Below, in pieces: positions 1 to 10,800 of a stretch of DNA of 64,000 bases. The stretch is from Hericium rajendrae. Lineage: Eukaryota > Basidiomycota > Agaricomycetes > Russulales > Hericiaceae. A program made the position numbers and the translations under genes. Numbering within the stretch: the first letter of the stretch is position 1; each line of letters opens with the position of its first letter. The stretch spans positions 372,001-436,000 of the forward strand of contig CM065885.1 in NCBI GenBank assembly GCA_033439255.1, in the 5' to 3' direction. A model generated the notes under the pieces. The model saw only the letters and a program-made list of their open reading frames with translations. It was not told the DNA's origin and did not search any database.

Positions 1-552
1 TGGCTCGCAGCGCTGTCCGACGACTACATTCGAGCTCCTGCATGACCGCCGAAACCAGTGGATCTGGGCCCATCCATGAAGGTTCCGCTATGGAAACTTT
101 GGCCAAGCTGGACAAATCGGCCCCATTAGTAACTGCTAACTCGTGTCGCCTCCTGGGAAGTCTGACTTACTAGTCGATAAGAAAGGCGTCCGCACTGTCC
201 TGACTCGACAAATTTTCCATGTTTAGTTCTTACGAGGGTCAGCTGGGTATTGCTATTGAAGAATGGATGTCTTACTTACCTTGTCCCTAGCCTGTAGCCC
301 GACACGTGGTTGTGCAGTACGCGCTGGAGGAATATGGTATCGAAGAAAATGACGCGCGATGTGGTGACATAAGCAAATCATTGTCAGCACCTTGGAACCA
401 ATCTTGCACATCCGCACCGAGGCGTTTCTCGCGCTAGCATCAGTCCCATGTGGAATTCAGGTCAAGCTCAGAATAAGTAACACATAAGTGTGTTTTTTGG
501 CGTGATACATGCAAGATCAACGGTATTTTAAAGTGACATCCTTATGTTGTCT
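1..552. other. Left-edge stretch without a supported gene
   Basis: I see no convincing coding region, RNA gene or repeat here. The right end is the downstream flank of the minus-strand gene that stops at 553-555 (TAA). A gene cut off by the window edge cannot be excluded. Confidence 0.4.
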
Positions 553-3500
553 TTACGGGTCAATATCAGTCACGATCCACCCCTCATCGTCAACCATGGC
601 CATAGGCAAGCCATCATGTTCTAGCCAAGAACCCTCTCTCTCTCGAAATCCATCGCGCAACCTGTCGAGCCGGTCAATTTCTATCCCCAGATTCTTGCAA
701 TGCAAAGTGCCTTCAAGATAATTGCCCCTGAGGCTGACAATGTGGACGCGCTGGACTAGGGAGCCGGAGGCTCCCTGCATGCAGAGGTTTGGAGGATGCC
801 GAGGCTTAGTCAGCATGTCCATAGCTAGTCTCACCTCATGTAGAGTAGCCTTGTCTGCACTATCATCACCTTGGGCATAGCTCTCGCCCTTAGGCCACTC
901 CATCTTGGTGATGAGAGTGTGATTCGACCCACATCAGCTTTGGGTTGAGTCACTTCGGTCTTTTCTGGCTTTTTTTCTGCTTTTTCGCGTCATTTTCGCT
1001 GTCTCTCTCGCGCGCCTCGTGTTCCGTTCTCGCGCCCCGTGTTGCGCACGTTTTTCGTCTCCTCACGCGCTCAAGTCTCCCCCGTGTCTCGCGTCTTCTC
1101 GTGTTAACCTCAAGTGCTCCCCGCGCTCGTATTTCGACGCTCGCGTATCGTTTTCGTGCACTCGAACCCGCGTTCAACAACGTCTGCGTGATTACCCGAT
1201 ATGGGCAAGAGACGCTCAGCCGCGCGCCGAGCTGCAGCAACAGCAGCAATAGCACCAGCACCAGCTGCTACCACGAGCCCAGTACGTCCGCTCGACACAC
1301 GCACCACCCCAGTCGACACGACACCCGCATCCGACGCTGAGGAACTCCTCGCGAACCGCCCACCGCAACCGCGCGTTAGCCACGAGGCAGACGCGATTCG
1401 CGCGCCTCGTGCAGCATCCCCCGCGCAGCCCACCCACGACACCTCGCTCGGTCTCGAGCCAGCAACCAGCCACGCACACCCAGCCACGCCCGTTGCCATA
1501 GCAACGCCACAAACGCACGCAGCCCATGCGTGTTCCGAGCCCCGCGAGCCCGCACCCACGGTGAACACCCGCACCGTACCACGCACCCCCAACCCCGCGT
1601 TCTCCGCCCCAGGTATCACAGCAGGAGCAGCCGCGGGTCTCGCGACCGTTATCGCGTGCATCGGTCCGCCGGACTTGTACATTACCAGTCCCTCGCAGAA
1701 TTTCGGGCTCACGAGCACCTGCGACGACCGCGACCGTTCGGCGCCCGCGCGATGGGCCACGTCGCTCGACGAAATCGACGACGAGCTCCTCGCGCAGATC
1801 GTGGAGCATGCCCGGAAGCTCGAGCGATGCAAGAGCCACCACGCAGCGTCGCACGACGTTCAGTCGACGAGCACGCCCCCGCACCTGGCCAATTCGATCC
1901 ACGAGATCGATGAGGCTCTAGTCGAAGAAATCCGCGAGGAAGGCCGGAAGGAAGCGAGGTGAGAAGCGAGGAAGGAAGAGAGGGTGGAAGTGCAGCAGCG
2001 AGAACGGGCTTGGAAGGATGGGTACGAGCAGGGCCGATGGGAAGGCTACCGCGAAGGACTCGAAGTCGCGCGTACCGAGGTGAGTACGCCCTCCAGCGTC
2101 GATGCGAGCGTCCAGGCGGACGTTTCGAACCCTCCGCATTCCCCGACTACCGGCACGACCCCCACGACCTCGCGCGTCGATACACACACCCAAACGGACG
2201 ACACCTCGTGCGCATGCACCCCGCCCGCTTCTGCATTCACCACGACCCCGCGCACTGACCTCGCGACCCGACGTATCGACGCCGGTGTCCAGTCAGATGT
2301 CCCAGCTCACCCGCACTCCCCGAAGGCGCGCATTCATGCCGGCGTACAGTACGAACCCCGGCTCCGCTCACATCGCACATCGACACTCGCATATCCCTCG
2401 ATACCTCCGCATATGCGCATATCAATGCCAGCATGCAGTCCGAAACCCCACCGCATCCATTTCCTTGCACCGACGCACGCGATTTGGCACCCGGTCGCAT
2501 ACCCTGTACATTCTTTTCAAATTCCTGTGACGATGATCGTACGTCTCACAAGTCCTCAACAACAACTAATGAAATTTCAATGTCTCATAATGCAACTTCA
2601 TTTTCATGGGCCGACGACGCTTCTTTACTTCCCGTTTCCAGTACACCACCGCTTGTACCGCCTACACGTCGTGATTTTTCCATTCTCAGGTCACCTTCTG
2701 CACGGCCGTTCGACTCCTTGAAGCGGCGCGCACGGCGATCTCATGCAAGGCCTGCTCGTTCCTCACATCAGCCTCGATCATCCATTCTGATTTCCGAGCC
2801 GGTCATCACACGACGCCATCCCGCAGGCCTTCGCGCAGACCGTCCGATCATTGTCTCATCATCTTCGCCAATTCCGCATTTGGTCAAGCTCGAGGTCCCG
2901 CCTTTGGACTGGCAGGGGGATCCTCGTCTTCAGGAGTTGTGTCGGGTTCTTCGAGGTCTAGGTTGGGTTCATGTCTCAGGTTCTTAGGTTGTCTGCCAGC
3001 GACGCGGACGTCGCTTTTTTCGAGGGGGGCACCTGGACTAGGGAGCCGGAGGCTCCCTGCATGCAGAGGTTTGGAGGATGCCGAGGCTTAGTCAGCATGT
3101 CCATAGCTAGTCTCACCTCATGTAGAGTAGCCTTGTCTGCACTATCATCACCTTGGGCATAGCTCTCGCCCTTAGGCCACTCCAGCGCCTGAGCACTGTA
3201 TTCGTTGCGAACAGAATATGGACGTCATCGTGGATCGAGCGGCCATGGATCCACGTTTGGTCCATTGCGTCCCAAAAGTCATACTTAGTGTTGTCGTCGA
3301 GTCCCATTTTCTCGCGTACGATCGGATGCATCAATGGCCATACGTTGTTGGGCCATTGATACAGGCGGACCTTCAGACTCACTGGAAAGGACCCATGCTG
3401 AGTTCCCGAAGGGGTTAGAATAGAAGGCGATCGAAGGGCGGCTGCACTCACTTCTGTCCAAAGCATAATGCGCGTCCAGCAAGTGTCATAGTTGATGAGC

Positions 3501-4973
3501 AGCCGGAATGCCTGTCCCGAGCTGCCACTGCCATTCCCCTTCTTATCGCCATTGTCCCCGTTGTCCTTGTTGTCCCCATGGTCTTCGCCATCTGTAGGCC
3601 GCTTCCAGTTCTGTTAGACGAACCTGTCATTAGAGAAAGCCAGACAGAGCGCAGCTCACTTACTGCCAACGAGAGACCAGCTGGGTGCACCTTAATGTTG
3701 TTGGCGCTCCTGCTCGGCTGCTGTATCCTGAACTGAACAAAGTCTGGTACCATGGGTAACCAGAACACTCACCTCCCTTACGCTACGTCCCGCGCAGTTG
3801 CTGAGACCTTTGGCAGGATCACTGTTGCATGCAGGCCTGTTGTTGGACCCTCCTGTGCCATTGCCAGTGGACTGCATTGCAGCAGTCTGTGTGATGAAGG
3901 TTCAACAGGGATAGCACACACAGAAAACCAGCCGTACACTGGGTCCTTCGTCCCGTCCCGAGCTTGCACAGCTGATCCCTTCCTTGACACCTCGCTCGGC
4001 CTCGTCGCCGGTGTCGTCGCCCCGCTCATCGTCCGAAGGTGACCTCCAAAACTAACAGATCACGCATCAGTGCCAGTCACGCTTTCCCAAATGTAACTCA
4101 CCAGCAAGGCGAGCCCTTTTTCGGTTGCCGTGATTTTGCGTCCGCTCCGTCTGGGCTGCTGGTTCGTCAGCGATTATCCATCGCAGCAACCGAAACAAGG
4201 GTACTCACTTCGTTCGTGCCAGGCACCGTGCAGTCGCTACTGCAGGGCGTCGCAGTGTTATTCCCGCCTCTAACACTTTCATTCAACGCTTCCATGTCAT
4301 TACCACCGCCTCGCAGTTTCTTTCCAGAGCTCTGTTTAAGTCAGAATCCATGTCGCCTATGAAGGTTACGAGACCACTTCACCTCAGCACTAGAAGCTGC
4401 ACCCTCGTCGCTCACGCAGCGGCCCCTCTTCCCAGCTCCCTATGGAGGATGGTCAACGCAGCGCCTAGGTGAAAAGGGAAGCACGTACTCTCGTCCTGCC
4501 TGGGACCGAGTTCCGTTTGGCTCCTCGACTCTTTTTACCCTGACGGCGTAGTGCCTTCTCCACCCATTTTTTCTCCCTTTCAGCTTCGAAATCGTGTTGA
4601 TCCGCAGCTCGCACCGCTTCGATGCATGCAATCTCTGCAGCCGTCAACGGGAGCTGCGGCTGCACAAAGGTCTTGTGACATGCCTTACACTGACAGGGTC
4701 AGTCAATAGTGCCCATCGCCTTGCAAACGGTTTGCTTACTACCGTTCTCCAAATTCCAGCGATGCCGGGGCCGTATGCTAGTTGAAATTTGGTGTTTTCG
4801 ACCTTATGACATGTCGGGCATGGTTCAAGTTGTCCGGGGAAACGGTCCCTCGTGACTTCGAAGCATATTGCTCTGAGATCATCCGAGAAGGGAGCAGCTG
4901 GAGTAGAGGCAGATGGAATGGGAGTGGACAACGGAGGTGAAAGAGCGGGCTCGGAAAGAGAAAAGCGAGCCAT
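553..4973 (-). CDS. Hypothetical multi-exon protein (gene C), split by an LTR element
   Basis: Unrecognised family. It starts at 4973 (MARFSLSEPALSPPLSTP) and runs through many short exons. An early pair, CPTCHK and CKACHK, separated by about 23 residues once an intron near 4690-4740 is removed, looks like a metal-binding ribbon. A middle part is rich in D, K, G and N. A better conserved C-terminal part includes YQWPNNVWPLMHPIVREKMG, then HILFATNTVLRR and VHIVSLRGNYLEG, ending VTDIDP. The last two motifs are separated by the insertion at 752-3184; taking it out with one copy of the GCGC target duplication joins LRR to VHIV in frame. It lies in the same direction as genes B and A. Exon borders are approximate. 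The insertion probably makes this copy non-functional or C-terminally truncated. Confidence 0.55.
752..902 (+). repeat. 5' LTR (151 bp)
   Basis: Starts TGGACTAGGG and ends CCACTCCA. Identical over its whole length to 3034-3184 by direct comparison. TG and CA termini and the GCGC duplication set the boundaries. Confidence 0.9.
906..927 (+). other. Primer-binding site of the LTR element
   Basis: Three bases after the 5' LTR, TGGTGATGAGAGTGTG followed by ATTCGA begins. Its reverse complement ends in CATCACCA and contains CGAAT. That is the layout of a tRNA 3' end: T-loop, T-stem, acceptor strand, discriminator A, CCA. The tRNA was not identified. Confidence 0.7.
1201..2987 (+). CDS. Gag-like protein of the LTR element, frame broken
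   Basis: Reads from MGKRRSAARRAAATAA at 1201. An Ala/Pro/Thr-rich N-terminal third is followed by a charged helical part (SLDEIDDELLAQIVEHARK, then EALVEEIREEGRKEAR). A TGA at 1960-1962 stops it, after which the same frame continues (EERVEVQQRERAWKDGYEQG). Next come imperfect repeats of the type VDASVQAD, VDTHTQTD, IDAGVQSD, IHAGVQYE and INASMQSE. Near 2400-2430 the frame shifts. The C-terminal part reads SFSWADDASLLPV, then PLDWQGDPRLQELCRVLRGL and ends at 2987. That C-terminal style is one I associate with gag-like proteins of agaric LTR elements. No zinc knuckle is seen. The protein would pack element RNA; this copy cannot be read through as it stands. Confidence 0.6.
3022..3029 (+). other. 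Polypurine tract of the LTR element
   Basis: GAGGGGGG lies four bases upstream of the 3' LTR, the expected place for plus-strand priming in LTR elements. Confidence 0.65.
3034..3184 (+). repeat. 3' LTR (151 bp)
   Basis: Identical copy of 752-902, followed by the GCGC target-site copy at 3185-3188. Confidence 0.9.
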
Positions 4974-5289
4974 GGTAGGAATTCAGAGCAAGTGGCCGCC
5001 TTTGATGGGGCTGCGAGTGGTTCATCTTTTATAGGGCGGTCTTCCGCGCATGGCCTTGTTTATCGGATCGCGCCGCTGGCCATCCTGCTCGATCCCTGTC
5101 TGCGAGTTCGAATCTGACACTCTGACAACTTGCGTCATAGGCGGACTGTAGCCGCCGGTAAACACCTGCCTGGCAATCTACTTGTGACTGCCACGCGATA
5201 ATGGGGCGCTGAGTGGTCGATGATTCATGTATCTTATTTTTTTTGGGATGAAACTGTTTATGCTACGTTTGAACTGGGTCATAGCGCCA

Positions 5290-7532
5290 TCATGGACCCT
5301 CTCCAGCTGCACGCGCTGTCATGATCCTATCTCGGTTTGAATGACGAACTGTCGTGCCCGCCTCTGCTGTGGTGCTACCAGACGGTCCTGCCGTGGCCGC
5401 GGGGGCAGGGGCCACTTTTCTGGCACGTCGCCCGACTGCTCCTCTGCCCTCGCCGCCTTTGACTGTCGCGTGACCCTCCCCTTCCATGCCTGGGACTACA
5501 CCTCATCTGCGTCCGTTTCTGCGCCCGTTTCCGCATCCGCATCCACGACCACGACTGCGACCACGACCACCCCTTCCGGCAGGCATACTTTCCTCCCCCT
5601 CGCTCGGGGCCGCCTTGGAATTTGTCCCTTCAGCTACCCTCGTTTGCCCACCACCGCGTCCAAGATCCCGCCCACGACGGCCACCACGGCCACCCCTTGC
5701 TGCCAGCAAAGCCTCGTCTCCCTCTGTCGAAGGGAGGATGGCATTTGTGCCTCGAGCCGTCTTCGGTTCGTTGCCGCCATGCGTGCGTGCACCCCCATGG
5801 CTAACGCCATCAGCATCACCAGCTTCCGAAGATTGTTTATCAACCAGCTCATCCGTCCCGGCGCAAGAGCCCTCCTCTTCAGCGGCCTTCCCATCAACCC
5901 GCACCGTTTCGGGTATCTTGCCCTTGCCCTTGTCCTTTTTACGTGCGGGGTCCTGACCGCTCTGCGCGTCCTCCACAGGTGCTGAGCACATGGCTTCTTC
6001 TGGCTCACTACCTTCTATCGGGCGAGACTGGCTCAATGAGTTGGGGAGAGTTCGAGAGTGCTTGTCGCCGGATATGTGTTCGACTCGGCTCGGCCCCATG
6101 ATCATGGTTGGCGGTGTGGAGGGACGGCCTTCGTCAGACGCCGGGGGAGGCCGTAACATTTCGTCATTGCGGGAAGAGCCGCCAGAACCCTCCGCATGTT
6201 TCATGGATGACACGTTGGTCAGTGCATCCCGCGCTGTTTCTACGAAGTCGTTGGCGAATGTAATGAGTTCATCATCACGCTGGGCAACTCGATTCCCCGT
6301 CACCCACTTGACCTTGGGGGCCGGAGGAGAGCCTGTCTCTGCACAATGAGGTCAGAGCGACGTCTAACAGCGCACTGCCCCACGCACCTGCTTCCTGAGT
6401 TGCGTCCTCGGAGCGTTCGGGGGTGGCAGGTGACTCCACTGCGCACAACTGTCAGTCTGGTTACCATAAGCAAACAATACTCCCACGTACCCTCGAATGC
6501 GGTGCCCAAGTATCGGCTAATGCGATTGCGCCAACATATCTGCGAGATCGCCTGGGTGTCGCAAACCCATTTTTCGAAATCCTCCCCATCATTGTTGACT
6601 CCGATGCTTGCGCTATGGGCGTAGGTCAATATCGAAGGAGGCACAGTATAGCCGCAGAACATACATGTGCGCATTGAGGCCTCCATCGCTTCCGCCCCCG
6701 CCCATCCAGATCCAACCCACCCACCCAGTGAACTTATGCCAATGTTCGAGGTACTGTTCAATGGTCTCCGGTAAGTTGGTGGCATTCCTGCGATGAGGGT
6801 CAGCCAAGTCACGGGGGCCGAGAGAAGTAAGTCGTTTACCTGCGATGCACCATCTCCGGGATTGGAGAGCCACCTTCTTCGCTGTCCAGAGAGTCTTCCT
6901 CATTCGAAGGGCCCATTTCTAACCGGTTCCGTTCCTCATTGCGCATGGCAGCCTCATCTTGGAGCTCCTTCAGCGCGTCCGGATCATGGGCGCTCAGGCT
7001 ACGAAATGCTTCCGATACCATCCTCGAGTGAGGCCCTATTCCCATGTCCCCCCGTGTCGGGCATAGATGGTGGTGCCAGAACATGTCCCGGGCCATGTAC
7101 GAGCGAGCGCGGTGTGGTGATGGGATAGCCGGAAGAACCTGGGGAACTGGCGACTTGTTAGAGTTTTTGGCCCAGTTGAAGACTCGCTAAGAACAAGTCT
7201 CAGCACCAGCGAATGGACAAAACTATGATCCTTACTTTATGCAACCCTGTCAGGCGGGCCTTATGGTCTTCTTCCATTTCTGCACATTTTCGCTCCAGCT
7301 TGCTTCTGCATCCCTTATTGGTGTCTCGCATCTTGCGGTCGTGAAATTGTGCGTCGGTCTCCTTTGGGAAAGGTTTGTCAAACTTTGCAAGATACGCCTT
7401 CTCGAGCTCGTTCACCACCGCTTTGGATTTCCCCTTCAGAGTCTTTGAGTGTAGCATTTCCTGGATGGGCCCAGAATGCCATGCCTCGGTCAGGACATCG
7501 ACCTCGGCCTTGCTGAAGCGGATGATACTCAT
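5290..7532 (-). CDS. Hypothetical multi-exon protein (gene B) with RG-rich tail and a TGA stop
   Basis: Unrecognised family. It starts at 7532 (MSIIRFSKAEVDVLTEAW), with a Lys-rich N-terminal exon. Further exons read MVSEAFRSLSAHDPDALKEL, then NLPETIEQYLEHWHKFTG and ASIGVNNDGEDFEKWVCD. After about 6330 the protein is low complexity (Ser/Pro/Glu), then Arg-Gly rich (GRGGRGRSRGRG), which suggests nucleic-acid binding. An in-frame TGA at 5503-5505 interrupts the Arg-rich part; the same frame stays open to 5290 and ends with a basic stretch (VRHSNRDRIMTA). A change from CGA would explain the stop. Spacing to gene C is about 320 bp and to gene A about 330 bp, all in one direction. Function unknown. 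Confidence 0.5.
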
Positions 7533-7860
7533 GACACGGAAGATGAATGGTGACGTTGAGCGATGGATGGATGGGAGGAGCCACGGATGCAGCGTAAGAG
7601 GCGAGGGACACCGACAGAAAAAGACTGGATCAAATGCTCAAATGCGTCGGTTCGGTTGATGGCACACAGGCGAGCAGACTTAACTTCCGAACTGGCTATC
7701 CACCATTTTCGACCTTAGAAAATGGACTGGTATGGGGCGAACACGCGGCACGAGACACTTGAATACCAGGGCGTGCACCGTGCCATTACGCTTTAGACAG
7801 GAGAGTTGTCAAAAAACATGTATAAAAATGCTACGGTACATTAAGAGATTCGCGGCAGGC

Positions 7861-10800
7861 CTACAGCTGGGTGACGCCTGCTGGCGTCATCAAGGGCATG
7901 GTCGGGAGCCGCCCAAAAATACGATGGAATGCTTCACAGTATGCTTTGCCCACGTCGACCATGAAGGCGTCCAGGTCAATCATAAGGTGATCCCCCTTCA
8001 ACACGCGGGCGGTTGTGGAACTCGGGGGCAAACCCTTGGCCATGCCTGGCCAATTTGCGACAATCTCTGATAGACGCGCAAAAGCTTGCGCGCGTGCTAG
8101 AGGTGAACATGGCGTCGGGATCTCGCGGCTGTTGGCTGGGCCCCACCATGGACGGATCGACCCGTGCGCATCCCACACACAATGTAGTGCATCCTCCCGT
8201 TGCAAGACCTTGAAGCCCGAGTCCTCTTGTTCATATAGGCCGGGGACAATGCGGCGGTCGGCTAGAAAAAGGTCTACACGAGAATTCAACAGGGATAGTT
8301 CCCAGATCACCACCTTGCCGAACTCTGAGGGGTCGCGGGCAATCTGACTGTAGTCGATGGACCGAGACTCCCAATGAACTACGTCAGCACGATCGTACGG
8401 AGGGATCCGGCCCTTCACCCTGAACCGAACATTGATGTCGACACGATTTGCGGTGCACCGGATGGCGTGTCGATCGGGTCGCTTGTTGCGACGCTGCTTT
8501 GGCGCCTCATCTCTCGGATCGGAGGATGCCATTTGGCTTTTCACTGGTTTGGAAAGAGATGACGGTGCAGGGGGCAGCAGGGCTATTTCTGCGCGCTGAG
8601 AGTCTGGGCGGATGTCTGTGCCCTGCGCATCGAAAGGCACTTGATGAAAATTGCCCTCCAGCACAGTGCGCCATCCTGTTGTGGTGAGGAGGATGCGACG
8701 GTCATCACTGAGAGTGTCGAACACTTGATTGATGCAAAAGAGGCGGATCCGTAGCCAGTTATGTATTCTATGGCTCAGCGTCTCTCCCGAGCCATAGAAC
8801 AGCGAGAGGGGAGGAAAAGCGTATAGAATGGGCTGAGATGGGTGGTTCGGGACCAAATCGCATCTGAAAAATTTGCCAGTGGTACATAGCTCTATAAAGT
8901 CTACATAGATCTCCTAGCTTCATAGTATCGCCCTTTATTGTATAGCCCACATAGCCAAAGAGAGATGCTATGTAGTGCTATGAGGCTCAAAGGTGATGCT
9001 ATGGAGCACTATGGAGTACTATCATAGCTATGAGAGCTGACTATGTAACTATGATAGTATGACTAGCTATGAAAGCTATCAGTATCTATTAAAGCTATAA
9101 GGCTTATGTGTCTTACATATCTTATATTCAGTATGTGTCTCACATAACCTATGTATAATATATGTCTCACATATCCTACATTCAATATGTGTCTCATATA
9201 TCTTATATTTTATATGTAGACCTGATATATATATCAGAGCAATACAATTTATTAGAACTTTAAATCTTTTCTACAATCATATCAAAATTAATAATCTATG
9301 ATCACACAGATATAGTGTTTCAATGCATCAAGATTATATTGATATATCACAAACACTACTACTAACTAAAAAGTGAAAATATAAGTAAGAAAATAATAAG
9401 ATAAGATAAAAAGATATGATAAGATATGATAAGAAAACATGATAAGATAAGATAAGTAAAAGAATATAAGAAACTAAATAAGAAAAGATAAGAAAACATG
9501 AGGCTTAGAAGATAAAGATAACACATAAGAACTTACCAAAGTAACAAAAAGCGAAATCTAAAAAACTAAATATTAGTATAAGCAATAAGAGATTAACAAT
9601 TAGAAGATTACCTTAGAGATAACAAACAAGCAAGAAGTAACAACGAGCGAGCAAGAAACAGCGACGAGCGAGCAAGGAACAGTGACGAGCGAGCAAGGAA
9701 CAGCGACGAGCGAGCAAAGAACGTCGATGAAGGCGTCGACGTGGCAAGAGACAGTGGGGGTTAAAGAGCAAGAGGCAAGGCGCGTCGCGCGAGCTTTATA
9801 TAGGAATCCCGGGCGAAGCCGGGATTCGCGGCTGCCGGGCGCTTGCCGAGCGTCGCGTCGAGACTGGGTGCCAGACTTCACTAGATGGACTTGGCTCCCT
9901 TTGAGCTTCACGTACAGTAGATACTTATAATGCTCATTCGTTCGAATTGTATATACAATTTATAGCTATCTTGTTTTTCTCTGAATTTACGTGATTTTAT
10001 TTGATTTGTAGTGGCTCGAGGAACGTACCTTCGCTCGTTCGGTGGCTGAAGCACCGAAACGTGCGTCGAAGTTCGTCTCTCTCGCTGTCTCCACCACCTC
10101 CACACTCCACTCTCCTCCCTCTACCCTCCTCCTCTCCCTCTGACTCGTCGGACCGAATGCCGGAGGGGTTCAGTAGGATGCAGAGGGACTTAGGTAAGTA
10201 AAAAAAGTAGCTCTATTTCGTATATTTGTACTAACGCAGAGAGTATCGCTCATTCGAGCGATACTCTCGACTTTCTTCACCCTCCCGTGCCCTCACTCCC
10301 CTTCCCGCCCGACTGCTGTCCCTCCCACATCACTCCACCCTCCTCCGACCTCGCCGCCTCGCTGCCACGTCACTAGCGCTCGGCGCGCCGCCTCCAACGA
10401 CCACGATCACCGGAGTGCCCCCGGTCGTCTGCGACCTGGGATGGGCACGCCAGCGCACGCAGATCATGCGTCGCGCGTGGCCCTGTCCGCTGTGTGACCG
10501 CCCATGCCATCGTGCGTCGCGCGCAGGCCTGCCGCGTTGCGCACGGGCCCGTGGCAGCCCGGCGCTCGCGCACATCCCCCGTGCCTCACGCATGGACTCG
10601 TCACCCGTCGCCCGTTGCCCGCTGCCTGCTGCCCGCTGCGCCTCGCACCTGCCGCCCAACGCCCCGCGCACGGGCCCGCCGCCATGTCACCTGCACGCAG
10701 GCCTGACGCGTCGCGCACGGGCCCGTGGCAGCCCGACTCCTCACTCACGGGCCTGCCGCCCCGGACGCCTCATGCACGCCCTCCGCGTCTCGCGCAGACC

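Larger units (their letters stand above)
752..3184 (+). mobile_element. Gag-only LTR retroelement (non-autonomous)
   Basis: Two identical 151-bp direct repeats begin TG and end CA. They are flanked by a 4-bp target duplication, GCGC, at 748-751 and 3185-3188. A primer-binding site follows the left repeat and a purine tract precedes the right one. The internal 2.13 kb codes for one gag-like protein; no protease, reverse transcriptase, RNase H or integrase motif is visible. It is therefore a gag-only element that would depend on polymerase and integrase from another element. Identical LTRs point to a recent insertion, yet the gag frame is already broken, so it was probably copied in that state. 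It sits inside gene C. Confidence 0.85.

Noticed and set aside
9647-9730. CRISPR-like direct repeats
   Set aside because: The units are contiguous 21-bp tandem copies without spacers, in a eukaryotic setting.
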